Shown here: one piece after another, positions 1-5,209 of the stretch
How positions within the stretch are numbered: position 1 is the stretch's first letter
Layout: every line of letters begins with the position of its first letter
Source: Desulfobacteria bacterium
GTDB lineage: Bacteria > Desulfobacterota > Desulfobacteria > Desulfobacterales > C00003060
Length of the DNA: 5,213 nt
Direction: 5' to 3'
Assembly (NCBI GenBank): GCA_030145035.1
Contig: JAQYWL010000199.1
Location: forward strand, 1-5,213
Program-made: the position numbers and the translations under genes
Notes under the pieces: generated by a model
Told to the model about the DNA's origin: nothing
The model's database searches: none
Seen by the model: only the letters and a program-made list of their open reading frames with translations

Positions 1-27
1 CTGAGCAAAGTCGAAGGGGGACGAAGC

Positions 28-31
28 GGAG
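28..31 (+). promoter_or_regulatory. Ribosome binding site of the ArgA-like gene
   Basis: GGAG lies 9 nt before the ATG at 41. This supports the chosen start and initiation independent of whatever gene lies to the left. Confidence 0.6.
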
Positions 32-40
32 CTAAGTTTT

Positions 41-496
41 ATGATACGTAAAGCCACTGTAAGAGATGTGAAGGCGATTCACCGTCTCCTGAAAAAACAC
101 GCTGGCCGCGGGGAACTACTACCGCGGGCCTTAAGTGACCTCTATGACGACGTGAGAGACTTTAGCGTCTTTGAGGAAAAAAGCGGCGCTTCTATTATCG
201 GTGTCTGCGCACTTCACGTATGCTGGGAAGATCTGGCAGAGATACGCTCTCTAGCTGTTTCCGAGCAATATCAAGGAGAGGGAATCGGCTCTACACTGGT
301 CACAGCCGCCCTGGCCGAAGCCGAAGACCTTGGAATCAGGCGTGTCTTTACACTGACCTATAGGCCCGATTTTTTCAACAAATATGGATTCAAGATCGTA
401 GACAAGGCCACGCTTCCCCAGAAAGTATGGGCAGAGTGCATCAAGTGCGTGAAGTTTCCAGACTGCGATGAAATTGCCATGCTGAAACTCCTATAG
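41..496 (+). CDS. argA: Short ArgA-like GNAT N-acetyltransferase (probable N-acetylglutamate synthase)
   Basis: This 151-residue protein is a single GNAT domain. The acetyl-CoA pyrophosphate loop is visible as Q78-G-E-G-I-G83, preceded by the strand IRSLAV (residues 68-73). The C-terminal GNAT strand and helix are seen as TLTYRPDFFNKYGF (104-117). The EDLAEIRSLAV and TYRPDFF-KYGF patterns, and the C-terminal cysteines C133, C136 and C142, match what I recall of the short ArgA class. Members of that class acetylate glutamate (or glutamine) with acetyl-CoA, the first step of arginine biosynthesis, but lack the amino-acid-kinase domain of classical ArgA. The enzyme should be cytoplasmic. The ATG at 41 is preceded by GGAG at 28-31, 9 nt away, and the MIRKAT N-terminus fits the family. 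The 40 nt upstream are too few to show whether it is the last gene of an operon. The GNAT fold is certain; the glutamate substrate is inferred, and another small acetyl acceptor is possible. Confidence 0.9.
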   Translation: MIRKATVRDVKAIHRLLKKHAGRGELLPRALSDLYDDVRDFSVFEEKSGASIIGVCALHVCWEDLAEIRSLAVSEQYQGEGIGSTLVTAALAEAEDLGIRRVFTLTYRPDFFNKYGFKIVDKATLPQKVWAECIKCVKFPDCDEIAMLKLL

Positions 497-501
497 ATTG
501 T

Positions 502-548
502 GGAACAGGCTTTTGCAAAATTTTTTAAGGTTTTCCGGCAAATGTTCC
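502..548. repeat. Imperfect hairpin after the ArgA-like gene
   Basis: GGAACA (502-507) pairs with TGTTCC (543-548), and TTTGC (512-516) pairs with GCAAA (538-542). That makes an 11-bp stem with a 4-nt bulge and an AT-rich loop. It starts 5 nt after the stop codon, so it may protect or help end the upstream transcript. There is no T-run after it, so it is not a standard intrinsic terminator. The same right arm can pair instead with 650-658. Confidence 0.45.
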
Positions 549-666
549 GATAATCCCACAAAGGATCAAAGCATCTTTCCCTGGCCAAAACCTCAACAAG
601 AAATACTATTGGCATGGTATTCGCATACTGCTCACAATCCAAAGGGATCTTTGCCGGACAAAAATG

Positions 667-693
667 TTGACAGGGTAACGGGGCTATGATAAA
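667..693 (+). promoter_or_regulatory. Possible sigma70-type promoter for the M23 peptidase
   Basis: A perfect -35 hexamer TTGACA (667-672) is followed after 15 nt by GATAAA (688-693), a 4/6 match to the -10 consensus; TATGAT at 685-690 is a better hexamer but only 12 nt away. The spacing is poor in both cases. If used, the transcript would carry a leader of about 170 nt that includes the GC-rich palindrome at 780-821. This is a weak inference. Confidence 0.25.
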
Positions 694-779
694 TCTTTAT
701 AAATTTTGCTATTACCACCCCATTACTACCCTTTGTCTCATTATCTCCAGTTATGAAATCATTGTGCGATTGAATATGA

Positions 780-821
780 CGCGGCCTCCGGCCCGTAGGG
801 CGTACGCCCCGGAAGGCCACG
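780..821. repeat. GC-rich imperfect palindrome upstream of the M23 peptidase
   Basis: GGCCTCCGG (783-791) pairs with CCGGAAGGCC (809-818) with one bulged A, extended by CG/CG beyond one mismatch (780-781 with 820-821). The loop contains the perfect 12-bp palindrome GGGCGTACGCCC (798-809), which competes with the main stem, and a CCC-GTA-GGG mini-hairpin (792-800). The block is far richer in GC than its surroundings. It resembles REP-type palindromic repeats or a structured leader element. It lacks a T-run on the + side, so it is not an evident terminator. Confidence 0.6.
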
Positions 822-856
822 CTCCTCAAAAAAGGAAATTCCTATATTGTCCAGTT

Positions 857-864
857 AGAGGTGA
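857..864 (+). promoter_or_regulatory. Shine-Dalgarno site that decides the M23 peptidase start
   Basis: AGAGGTGA lies 5 nt before the TTG at 870. The in-frame GTG at 861 lies inside this site and so has no properly spaced ribosome binding site of its own. This favours TTG as the true start codon. Confidence 0.65.
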
Positions 865-869
865 ATGAT

Positions 870-1778
870 TTGGCGAGTCGGCAGACAACATTTGTCATCA
901 TCCCTGAAAACACCTCCCGGGTAAGGCAGTTCAAGTTTTCAAGGACCTTTATTGCATTTGCGACTTGCTTTATTGTCCTGGGCGTCACTGCAATCTCTGT
1001 CGTAGTCTATGACTATTGCAAGTTAAAGAAGGCTCTACCGTCCATGCGTGCCCTTGAGCGCGAGGTCGCGGGCCAGCGTGCCCAGATTCAAGCCTTTGCC
1101 AAAAAGATTGGCACCCTCAAATCAGATATCATTGCCCTGCAAGAGTTTGAGAAAAAGATACGGGTCATTGCCAATGTTGAGCGGCCTGCCGACCAGGATG
1201 GCGTCTTTGGCATCGGCGGATCCATGCCAGAGGATTTGGACACCAGCCTCCCGTTGACTGAGAAGCATAACAGTTTGCTTCGGCAAATGCATGCCCATGT
1301 GGAACATCTCCATGATGCTTCAGCAGTCCAGAAGGATGCCTTTGAGGAACTTCATAAGTATCTGCAGAGCCAGAAATCTTTGCTTGCGTCAACGCCGGCT
1401 ATCCAGCCGACCACGGGATGGCTCTCCTCTGGGTTTGGCTACCGCATATCCCCTTTCACCGGCCTGAAAGAGTTTCACCAGGGCATCGATATTGCCACAC
1501 GCATGGGTACCACAATTATTGCACCTGCCGACGGTACTGTCACGTTTACAGGCGCTAAAGGGGGTCTCGGCAAATGTATGGTGATCAAGCACGGATACGG
1601 TATGGTGACACGGTACGGTCATCTGAAGAAATACCTGGTAAAACCAGGCGACCGTGTCAAGCGTGGAGACAAAATCGCCCTGGTAGGAGATAGCGGGCGA
1701 AGTACGGCACCACACCTGCATTACGAAGTCCACCTGAACGGCATCCCTGTAAACCCTGTAAAGTATATCCTCAACTAG
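870..1778 (+). CDS. Membrane-anchored M23/LytM-type zinc metallopeptidase with coiled coil
   Basis: The product is 302 residues from the TTG (305 if the GTG at 861 is used; numbering here is from the GTG). A basic cytoplasmic N-terminus (to about 28) is followed by one transmembrane helix (about 29-50), a coiled-coil region (about 55-103), a linker with charged helices (about 133-175), and a C-terminal M23 domain (about 186-302). All expected catalytic and metal residues are present: H206 and D210 in HQGID, H254 in RYGHL, and H285 and H287 in HLH. The enzyme should therefore be active, cutting peptide cross-links in the periplasmic murein. The overall architecture is like NlpD/MepM-type cell-wall hydrolases. 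The TTG start gives MASRQTTFVIIPE, which resembles the N-terminus of related proteins as I recall them, and has the better-spaced ribosome binding site. The gene stands alone, with a gap of over 370 nt before it and 432 nt after it. The specific bond cut is not knowable from sequence. Confidence 0.92.
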   Translation: MASRQTTFVIIPENTSRVRQFKFSRTFIAFATCFIVLGVTAISVVVYDYCKLKKALPSMRALEREVAGQRAQIQAFAKKIGTLKSDIIALQEFEKKIRVIANVERPADQDGVFGIGGSMPEDLDTSLPLTEKHNSLLRQMHAHVEHLHDASAVQKDAFEELHKYLQSQKSLLASTPAIQPTTGWLSSGFGYRISPFTGLKEFHQGIDIATRMGTTIIAPADGTVTFTGAKGGLGKCMVIKHGYGMVTRYGHLKKYLVKPGDRVKRGDKIALVGDSGRSTAPHLHYEVHLNGIPVNPVKYILN

Positions 1779-1919
1779 TTTCCATCCAGAAATGGCCCTT
1801 TTCCGCAATCTCGGCGTCAATCTGCAGGATTGCTTGTGCGACGTACCAATGTACGTCTCCGCGCAATCCCTTGATTTTCTTGACCTTGCAAAAAAGTACT
1901 CATTTCTGAATTGGAAACT
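1777..1919. repeat. 143-nt imperfect foldback between the M23 peptidase and secA
   Basis: The two halves are reverse complements in blocks: AGTTTCCA (1777-1784) with TGGAAACT (1912-1919); CAGAAATG (1787-1794) with CATTTCTG (1901-1908); TTTT (1799-1802) with AAAA (1892-1895); GCAA (1805-1808) with TTGC (1886-1889); AATC (1819-1822) with GATT (1873-1876); GGATTGC (1827-1833) with GCAATCC (1863-1869); and, at the tip, GACGTAC (1840-1846) with GTACGTC (1851-1857) around a CAAT loop. Blocks keep register within a few nt over the full length, which chance would not give. The left end includes the last two bases of the peptidase stop codon. The 90-residue open frame across it (1792-2064) is judged a by-product. 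No transposase and no clear target duplication are present. Confidence 0.8.
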
Positions 1920-1923
1920 GACG

Positions 1924-1966
1924 TTAGTGCCCACCATTCAAAGATTCATTTATGGATGGGCACTAA
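1924..1966. repeat. Second long hairpin, 4 nt after the 143-nt foldback
   Basis: TTAGTGCCCA (1924-1933) pairs perfectly with TGGGCACTAA (1957-1966). CCAT (1934-1937) pairs with ATGG (1952-1955) after one bulged A. This makes a 14-bp stem with a 14-nt AT-rich loop. There is no T-run, so it is not a typical intrinsic terminator. Read on the - strand, its right arm carries CCATCCATAAATG, close to CCATCCAGAAATG at the left end of the neighbouring foldback, suggesting both belong to one element or family. Confidence 0.75.
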
Positions 1967-1998
1967 GAGCACACAGACTCTCGCCGCTCAAAATTCCT

Positions 1999-2027
1999 TT
2001 GTTAGCGTCTGGATTCTCTGCTATACT
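1999..2027 (+). promoter_or_regulatory. secA: Candidate sigma70-type promoter for secA
   Basis: TTGTTA (1999-2004, 4/6 match to TTGACA) is followed after exactly 17 nt by TATACT (2022-2027, 5/6 match to TATAAT). Transcription would begin near 2034, giving a leader of about 177 nt that contains the heptamer repeat and the mini-ORF. It lies just beyond the two palindromes, so secA could be expressed independently of the peptidase gene. This is inferred from sequence only. Confidence 0.45.
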
Positions 2028-2080
2028 CAAGAATGTAAGCTGGCTGCATGAGCTGGAATCTTAAAGTGCTGGAGTTTTGT

Positions 2081-2101
2081 ATTGCGGATTGCGGATTGCG
2101 G
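2081..2101. repeat. Three tandem copies of heptamer ATTGCGG
   Basis: ATTGCGG occurs three times without gaps (2081-2087, 2088-2094, 2095-2101). The last copies form the left arm of the hairpin at 2092-2127. The copy number could vary between strains by slippage. Confidence 0.8.
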
Positions 2102-2127
2102 AATTGAAATCGGAAATCCGGAATCCG
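2092..2127. repeat. Imperfect hairpin in the secA leader
   Basis: The 14-nt arms 2092-2105 and 2114-2127 pair at 12 of 14 positions around an 8-nt loop (2106-2113). Each arm contains two degenerate CGGAT(T)-type units, so the structure looks built from inverted copies of the heptamer repeat. It is purine/pyrimidine-biased and not followed by a T-run. Confidence 0.6.
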
Positions 2128-2175
2128 AAACCTCAAAAAGGGCTTGATTACAATTTGGCCAAGCTGGCCGAAGTT

Positions 2176-2214
2176 ATGACCACCCCCAAAAAGAGGAAGT
2201 TTTTCGTGTCATGA
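2176..2214 (+). CDS. Possible 12-codon leader ORF overlapping the secA start
   Basis: ATG at 2176 opens a frame encoding MTTPKKRKFFVS and stopping at the TGA at 2212-2214. The stop shares ATGA with the secA start codon at 2211, the classic overlap for translational coupling. The secA Shine-Dalgarno site lies within it. Its own ribosome binding site is poor (only GAAG a few nt upstream) and the peptide resembles nothing known to me. It may be chance; real only if conserved in relatives. Confidence 0.2.
   Translation: MTTPKKRKFFVS
2192..2199 (+). promoter_or_regulatory. secA: Ribosome binding site of secA, with long spacing
   Basis: AGAGGAAG lies before the ATG at 2211. Measured from the AGGA core, the spacer is about 13 nt, longer than the usual 5-9. 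The start itself is secure because MIGNILKKVFGSKNEREL is the standard SecA N-terminus. The long spacing leaves room for a contribution from coupling with the mini-ORF. Confidence 0.5.
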
Positions 2215-5051
2215 TCGGAAATATATTGAAAAAGGTATTTGGGAGCAAAAACGAGCGAGAGCTTAACAAGCTTAAACCGGTCGTTGAACAAATTAATGCT
2301 CTGGAGCCGGAAATGCAGGCCCTGAGTGATGATCAGTTAAAAGCTAAGACCCATGGTTTCAAGGAACGGATTGACCAGGGCGCCACCCTGGATGAACTAC
2401 TTCCAGAGGCCTTTGCAGTGGTCCGGGAAGTCTCGGTACGTACGTTAAAGATGCGCCATTTTGACGTTCAACTGATCGGGGGCATTGTGCTCCACCAGGG
2501 AAAAATTGCTGAAATGAAAACCGGTGAAGGAAAGACCCTGGCTGCCACGCTCCCACTCTATCTGAATGCCCTGAGCGGCAGAGGCGTACACGTGGTGACT
2601 GTAAATGACTACTTGGCCCGGCGTGACACCGAGTGGATGGGAAGCATCTACAATTTTCTGGGCCTGTCGGTCGCCACCGTTGTCCACGGGTTGGACGACT
2701 CCCAACGCCAGGAAGCGTACAACGCTGACATTACATACGGAACCAACAACGAGTTCGGGTTTGACTACCTGCGTGATAACATGAAGTTCGCCTTGGAATC
2801 GATGGTACAAAGGGAGCTCCATTATGCCATTGTAGATGAGGTGGACAGTATCCTTGTCGATGAGGCCCGGACTCCGCTGATTATTTCAGGCCCGGTTGAA
2901 CAGGCCGGTGACAGACTGTACGAGGAAGTAAAGCCGCAGGTCATCAAGCTGAAACAACACCAGGACCGTCTCGTACTTACCATCATGGATGAGACATTGA
3001 AAGGACTTGAGGAAGAAGGTGAGACAGATGGCGCCCTTGAGCTTTTGCTTAAGGTTAAACGGGGAGATCCCAAGAATCCGCGATTTCTGGATTTGATTGC
3101 GAAACAGCCCGGCTTGAAGAAAAAGCTGGAGAAACTCGAGGGTCAGCTCTCCACCGAGAAATTGCTTCCCCAAATTGATCAGGACCTTCTGTGCACCATT
3201 GATGAGAGTCAAAACCTGGTAGAACTCACAGAGAAAGGGCTCAAACTCATCTATGGGGGTCACGCTGATGATTATGTCGTACCCGACCTCGACGAAGAGT
3301 TGCAAAAGGTCGATGAAGACGACCAGATGACCGACATGGAAAAGAGGATACAGCGCCGTAAGGCCGAGGCTTCCTATCGTGAAGCTTCTGAGCGGTTTCA
3401 TGTCACGCGGCAGTTGATCAAGGCCTACTGGTTATTCAGTAAGGACGTGCACTACGTGCTCAAGGACGGGCAAGTGGTCATCGTGGATGAGTTCACCGGC
3501 CGAATGATGCCCGGCAGACGCTGGAGCGACGGATTGCATCAAGCTGTTGAGGCCAAAGAGGGGGTGACTGTGGCTGAGGAGAACCAGACCCTGGCTACCA
3601 TCACATTCCAGAATTACTTCAGGATGTACGACAAATTGGCCGGCATGACCGGTACTGCGGACACCGAGGCCGCGGAATTCAAGAAGATCTATGACCTGGA
3701 TGTGATCGTCATCCCGACCAACGAACCGATGATCCGGCTCGACTATCCAGATGCTATTTACAAGACTGAAGCTGAAAAATTCAAGGCCGCGGTCGAGGAA
3801 ATCAAGCAGCTTCACAACAATGGCCAGCCCGTGCTCGTGGGGACCATCTCTATTGAGAAGTCGGAAAAGCTGAGCCAAATGCTGACAAAAGATAGGATCA
3901 AGCACGAGGTCTTACACGCCAAGAATCACGAACGGGAAGCCGAAATTGTGGCCATGGCAGGGCAAAAAGGACACCTGACCATATCTACCAACATGGCTGG
4001 CCGGGGGACTGACATTGTCCTCGGACAAGGGGTCAAGGAACTCGGGGGTCTTCACATCATCGGGACCGAACGGCATGAAAGCCGGCGTGTTGACAACCAA
4101 CTGAGGGGCCGATCCGGCCGCCAGGGAGACCAGGGCTCCTCACGATTTTATCTCGCCATGGAGGATGATCTTCTACGAATATTCGGGGGCGAGCGTATGT
4201 CCTCGATCATGGAACGGCTCGGTATGGAGGAAGGTGAGCCGATTGAACATGGCATGATCAGCAAAGCCATAGAAAATGCCCAGCGCAAGGTAGAAGCCCA
4301 CAACTTTGAAATACGCAAACAGCTTCTCAAATATGATGATGTTATGAATCAGCAGCGTGAGGTGATTTACAAACAACGCCGTGAAACCTTGACCGGCGAA
4401 AGCCTCAAGCCCGCCATTGAGGAGATGATAAGGGAGTTATCGGAAAAGATCGCGGAGAAGTTTGTAGATGAAAAGGTGCTCCCTGAAGAATGGGATTGGA
4501 AAGGACTAAGAGAGGCCGCTTACCTCCAATTTGGTCTACATCTCAAGACGGACCGCGATACCATGGACGGCCTTACCACGGATGGGCTTGCTGAGTCGAT
4601 CTTTGATTCGGCCATGAAGACATATGAAGAAAAAGAGACGATCTTTGGGGCCGAGGAGTTTCGACACCTGGAACAGACGATCGTGCTTCAGGTCGTGGAC
4701 AATCTCTGGAAGGAGCATCTTCTTGCCATGGATCACCTGAAAGAAGGCATAGGGCTCCGCGGCTATGCCCAGCAGGACCCGCTGGTGGTTTACAAGAAGG
4801 AAGGCTTCGAGATGTTCATGGACATGATTGAACGTATCAAGGAAGAAACAGTGAGGTTTCTGTTTCGTGTCCAGATCGCTCGACCCGAGGGGATGGTCGC
4901 AAAGGAAAAGACCAAGCAGGATCAGCTCGTTTTTTCACACGGTGGAGAGGCTGCCAGGCAGCCGGTGCGCCGATCCAAAAAGAAAGTTGGCCGCAATCAA
5001 CCCTGCCCCTGCGGGAGCGGAAAGAAATACAAGAAGTGTTGTGGTAGATAA
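2211..5051 (+). CDS. secA: Protein translocase ATPase SecA
   Basis: This complete 946-residue SecA is the motor that drives unfolded preproteins through SecYEG at the inner membrane. NBD1 carries Walker A G105-E-G-K-T109 and the Walker B/DEAD-type box D209-E-V-D212. The preprotein cross-linking domain follows (about 226-395). NBD2 shows GMTGTADTEA (478-487), NMAGRGTD (594-601) and the arginine-rich QLRGRSGRQGD (630-640). The helical scaffold, wing and IRA1 regions end near 885, with LWKEHLLAMDHL at 832-843. The C-terminus has the zinc motif C932-P-C934-x8-C943-C944, used for SecB and phospholipid contact in known SecAs. The protein is longer than E. coli SecA (901) because of an extra segment of roughly 75 residues at about 250-325. 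It lacks the E. coli-type variable insert between DIVLG (601-605) and GGLHIIGTE (612-620). No frameshift or missing key residue is seen. Confidence 0.98.
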   Translation: MIGNILKKVFGSKNERELNKLKPVVEQINALEPEMQALSDDQLKAKTHGFKERIDQGATLDELLPEAFAVVREVSVRTLKMRHFDVQLIGGIVLHQGKIAEMKTGEGKTLAATLPLYLNALSGRGVHVVTVNDYLARRDTEWMGSIYNFLGLSVATVVHGLDDSQRQEAYNADITYGTNNEFGFDYLRDNMKFALESMVQRELHYAIVDEVDSILVDEARTPLIISGPVEQAGDRLYEEVKPQVIKLKQHQDRLVLTIMDETLKGLEEEGETDGALELLLKVKRGDPKNPRFLDLIAKQPGLKKKLEKLEGQLSTEKLLPQIDQDLLCTIDESQNLVELTEKGLKLIYGGHADDYVVPDLDEELQKVDEDDQMTDMEKRIQRRKAEASYREASERFHVTRQLIKAYWLFSKDVHYVLKDGQVVIVDEFTGRMMPGRRWSDGLHQAVEAKEGVTVAEENQTLATITFQNYFRMYDKLAGMTGTADTEAAEFKKIYDLDVIVIPTNEPMIRLDYPDAIYKTEAEKFKAAVEEIKQLHNNGQPVLVGTISIEKSEKLSQMLTKDRIKHEVLHAKNHEREAEIVAMAGQKGHLTISTNMAGRGTDIVLGQGVKELGGLHIIGTERHESRRVDNQLRGRSGRQGDQGSSRFYLAMEDDLLRIFGGERMSSIMERLGMEEGEPIEHGMISKAIENAQRKVEAHNFEIRKQLLKYDDVMNQQREVIYKQRRETLTGESLKPAIEEMIRELSEKIAEKFVDEKVLPEEWDWKGLREAAYLQFGLHLKTDRDTMDGLTTDGLAESIFDSAMKTYEEKETIFGAEEFRHLEQTIVLQVVDNLWKEHLLAMDHLKEGIGLRGYAQQDPLVVYKKEGFEMFMDMIERIKEETVRFLFRVQIARPEGMVAKEKTKQDQLVFSHGGEAARQPVRRSKKKVGRNQPCPCGSGKKYKKCCGR

Positions 5052-5055
5052 ACAA

Positions 5056-5110
5056 AGCCCCTTGGGGGCATAAGGGCTCTCTCGCCCGCTCCCTTAGGTC
5101 GCTTGAGCCC
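5056..5110. terminator. Nested GC-rich inverted repeats after secA, possible transcription end
   Basis: GCCCC (5057-5061) pairs with GGGGC (5065-5069) around a TTG loop. Alternatives that exclude it or each other are AGCCC (5056-5060) with GGGCT (5074-5078), TAAGGG (5071-5076) with CCCTTA (5091-5096), and GGGCTC (5074-5079) with GAGCCC (5105-5110). On the + strand no T-run follows, so a standard intrinsic terminator for secA is not shown. On the - strand the 5057-5069 stem is followed by TTTGTTT and looks more like a terminator for a gene coming from the right. Confidence 0.3.
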
Positions 5111-5129
5111 ACAGAGTTCTCAGAGATGA

Positions 5130-5209
5130 ATAATTTGTCTGATTTTTTGACCTCGGTTAAATAGGCTTCGCATTTAACGGGGCAAGGACGAAAAATCAGG
5201 CCAAATAAT
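5130..5209. repeat. Approximately 80-nt imperfect palindrome downstream of secA
   Basis: Inner stem GTTAAAT (5156-5162) pairs with ATTTAAC (5172-5178) around a 9-nt loop. CCT (5151-5153) pairs with AGG (5185-5187). CTGATTTTT (5139-5147) pairs perfectly with AAAAATCAG (5191-5199). Outer TTT (5134-5136) and A5133 pair with AAA (5203-5205) and T5206, with further pairing at 5130-5131/5208-5209. The order of blocks is kept on both arms with only small bulges, the largest being GGGG at 5179-5182. There is no coding sequence, and the architecture is like the foldback at 1777-1919. Confidence 0.7.

Larger units (their letters stand above)
497..869. other. Intergenic region between the ArgA-like gene and the M23 peptidase
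   Basis: About 370 nt with no credible gene. The short open frames here (498-689 and 686-868 on +) have low-complexity or arbitrary translations, no good ribosome binding sites and no recognisable domain. The stretch holds a hairpin just after the acetyltransferase stop (502-548), a 9-bp inverted pair 534-542/650-658, a TTGACA promoter candidate at 667, a GC-rich palindrome at 780-821, a small AGGAA/TTCCT palindrome at 833-843, and the Shine-Dalgarno site of the peptidase. The DNA is AT-rich up to 775 and then changes sharply to GC-rich for about 50 nt. Confidence 0.7.
1779..2210. other. Intergenic region and leader upstream of secA
   Basis: This 432-nt stretch has no credible full gene. From left to right it holds the foldback (to 1919), a second hairpin (1924-1966), a promoter candidate (1999-2027), a heptamer repeat with hairpin (2081-2127), a small GGCCA/TGGCC hairpin (2157-2169), and a 12-codon mini-ORF running into secA. 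I see no secM-like gene: no signal peptide and no arrest motif is encoded ahead of secA. Confidence 0.7.

Noticed and set aside
1..51. Possible 3' end of an upstream + strand gene (open frames ending at the TAA 33-35 or the TAA 49-51).
   Set aside because: Only 10-16 codons are visible, with no recognisable motif, and the sequence looks like a repeat. No support beyond an open frame.
610..625. Sigma54-like TGGCAT-N5-TCGCA with GG-N10-GC spacing.
   Set aside because: It has two mismatches to the core consensus, no visible enhancer-binding site, and the GG-N10-GC pattern is expected by chance in a gap of this size.
1803..1895. CRISPR array or tRNA-like gene in the structured gap.
   Set aside because: There are no regularly spaced direct repeats and no cloverleaf or T-loop sequence; the structure is a single long dyad.
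1389..1937. 182-residue - strand open frame.
   Set aside because: It is antisense to the catalytic domain of the M23 peptidase and the foldback, and its translation shows no known motif, whereas the + frame is clearly a real enzyme.
1792..2064. 90-residue + strand open frame between the M23 peptidase and secA.
   Set aside because: It runs through the 143-nt foldback and the second hairpin, has no good ribosome binding site and no recognisable domain. Its sequence is explained by the palindromes.
2048..2107. 19-codon open frame in the secA leader as a secM-like leader peptide.
   Set aside because: It has no ribosome binding site, no signal peptide or arrest motif, and its second half is just the translated heptamer repeat.
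5127..5144. Arginine-box-like TGAATAATT upstream of a possible argJ.
   Set aside because: Only the left half-site matches the ArgR consensus; the right half fits at 2 of 5 positions, and argJ is not visible.
5156..5178. GTTAAAT...ATTTAAC as integron attC core sites.
   Set aside because: The order of core and inverse core is reversed relative to attC, the separation is only 9 nt, and there is no integrase or cassette.
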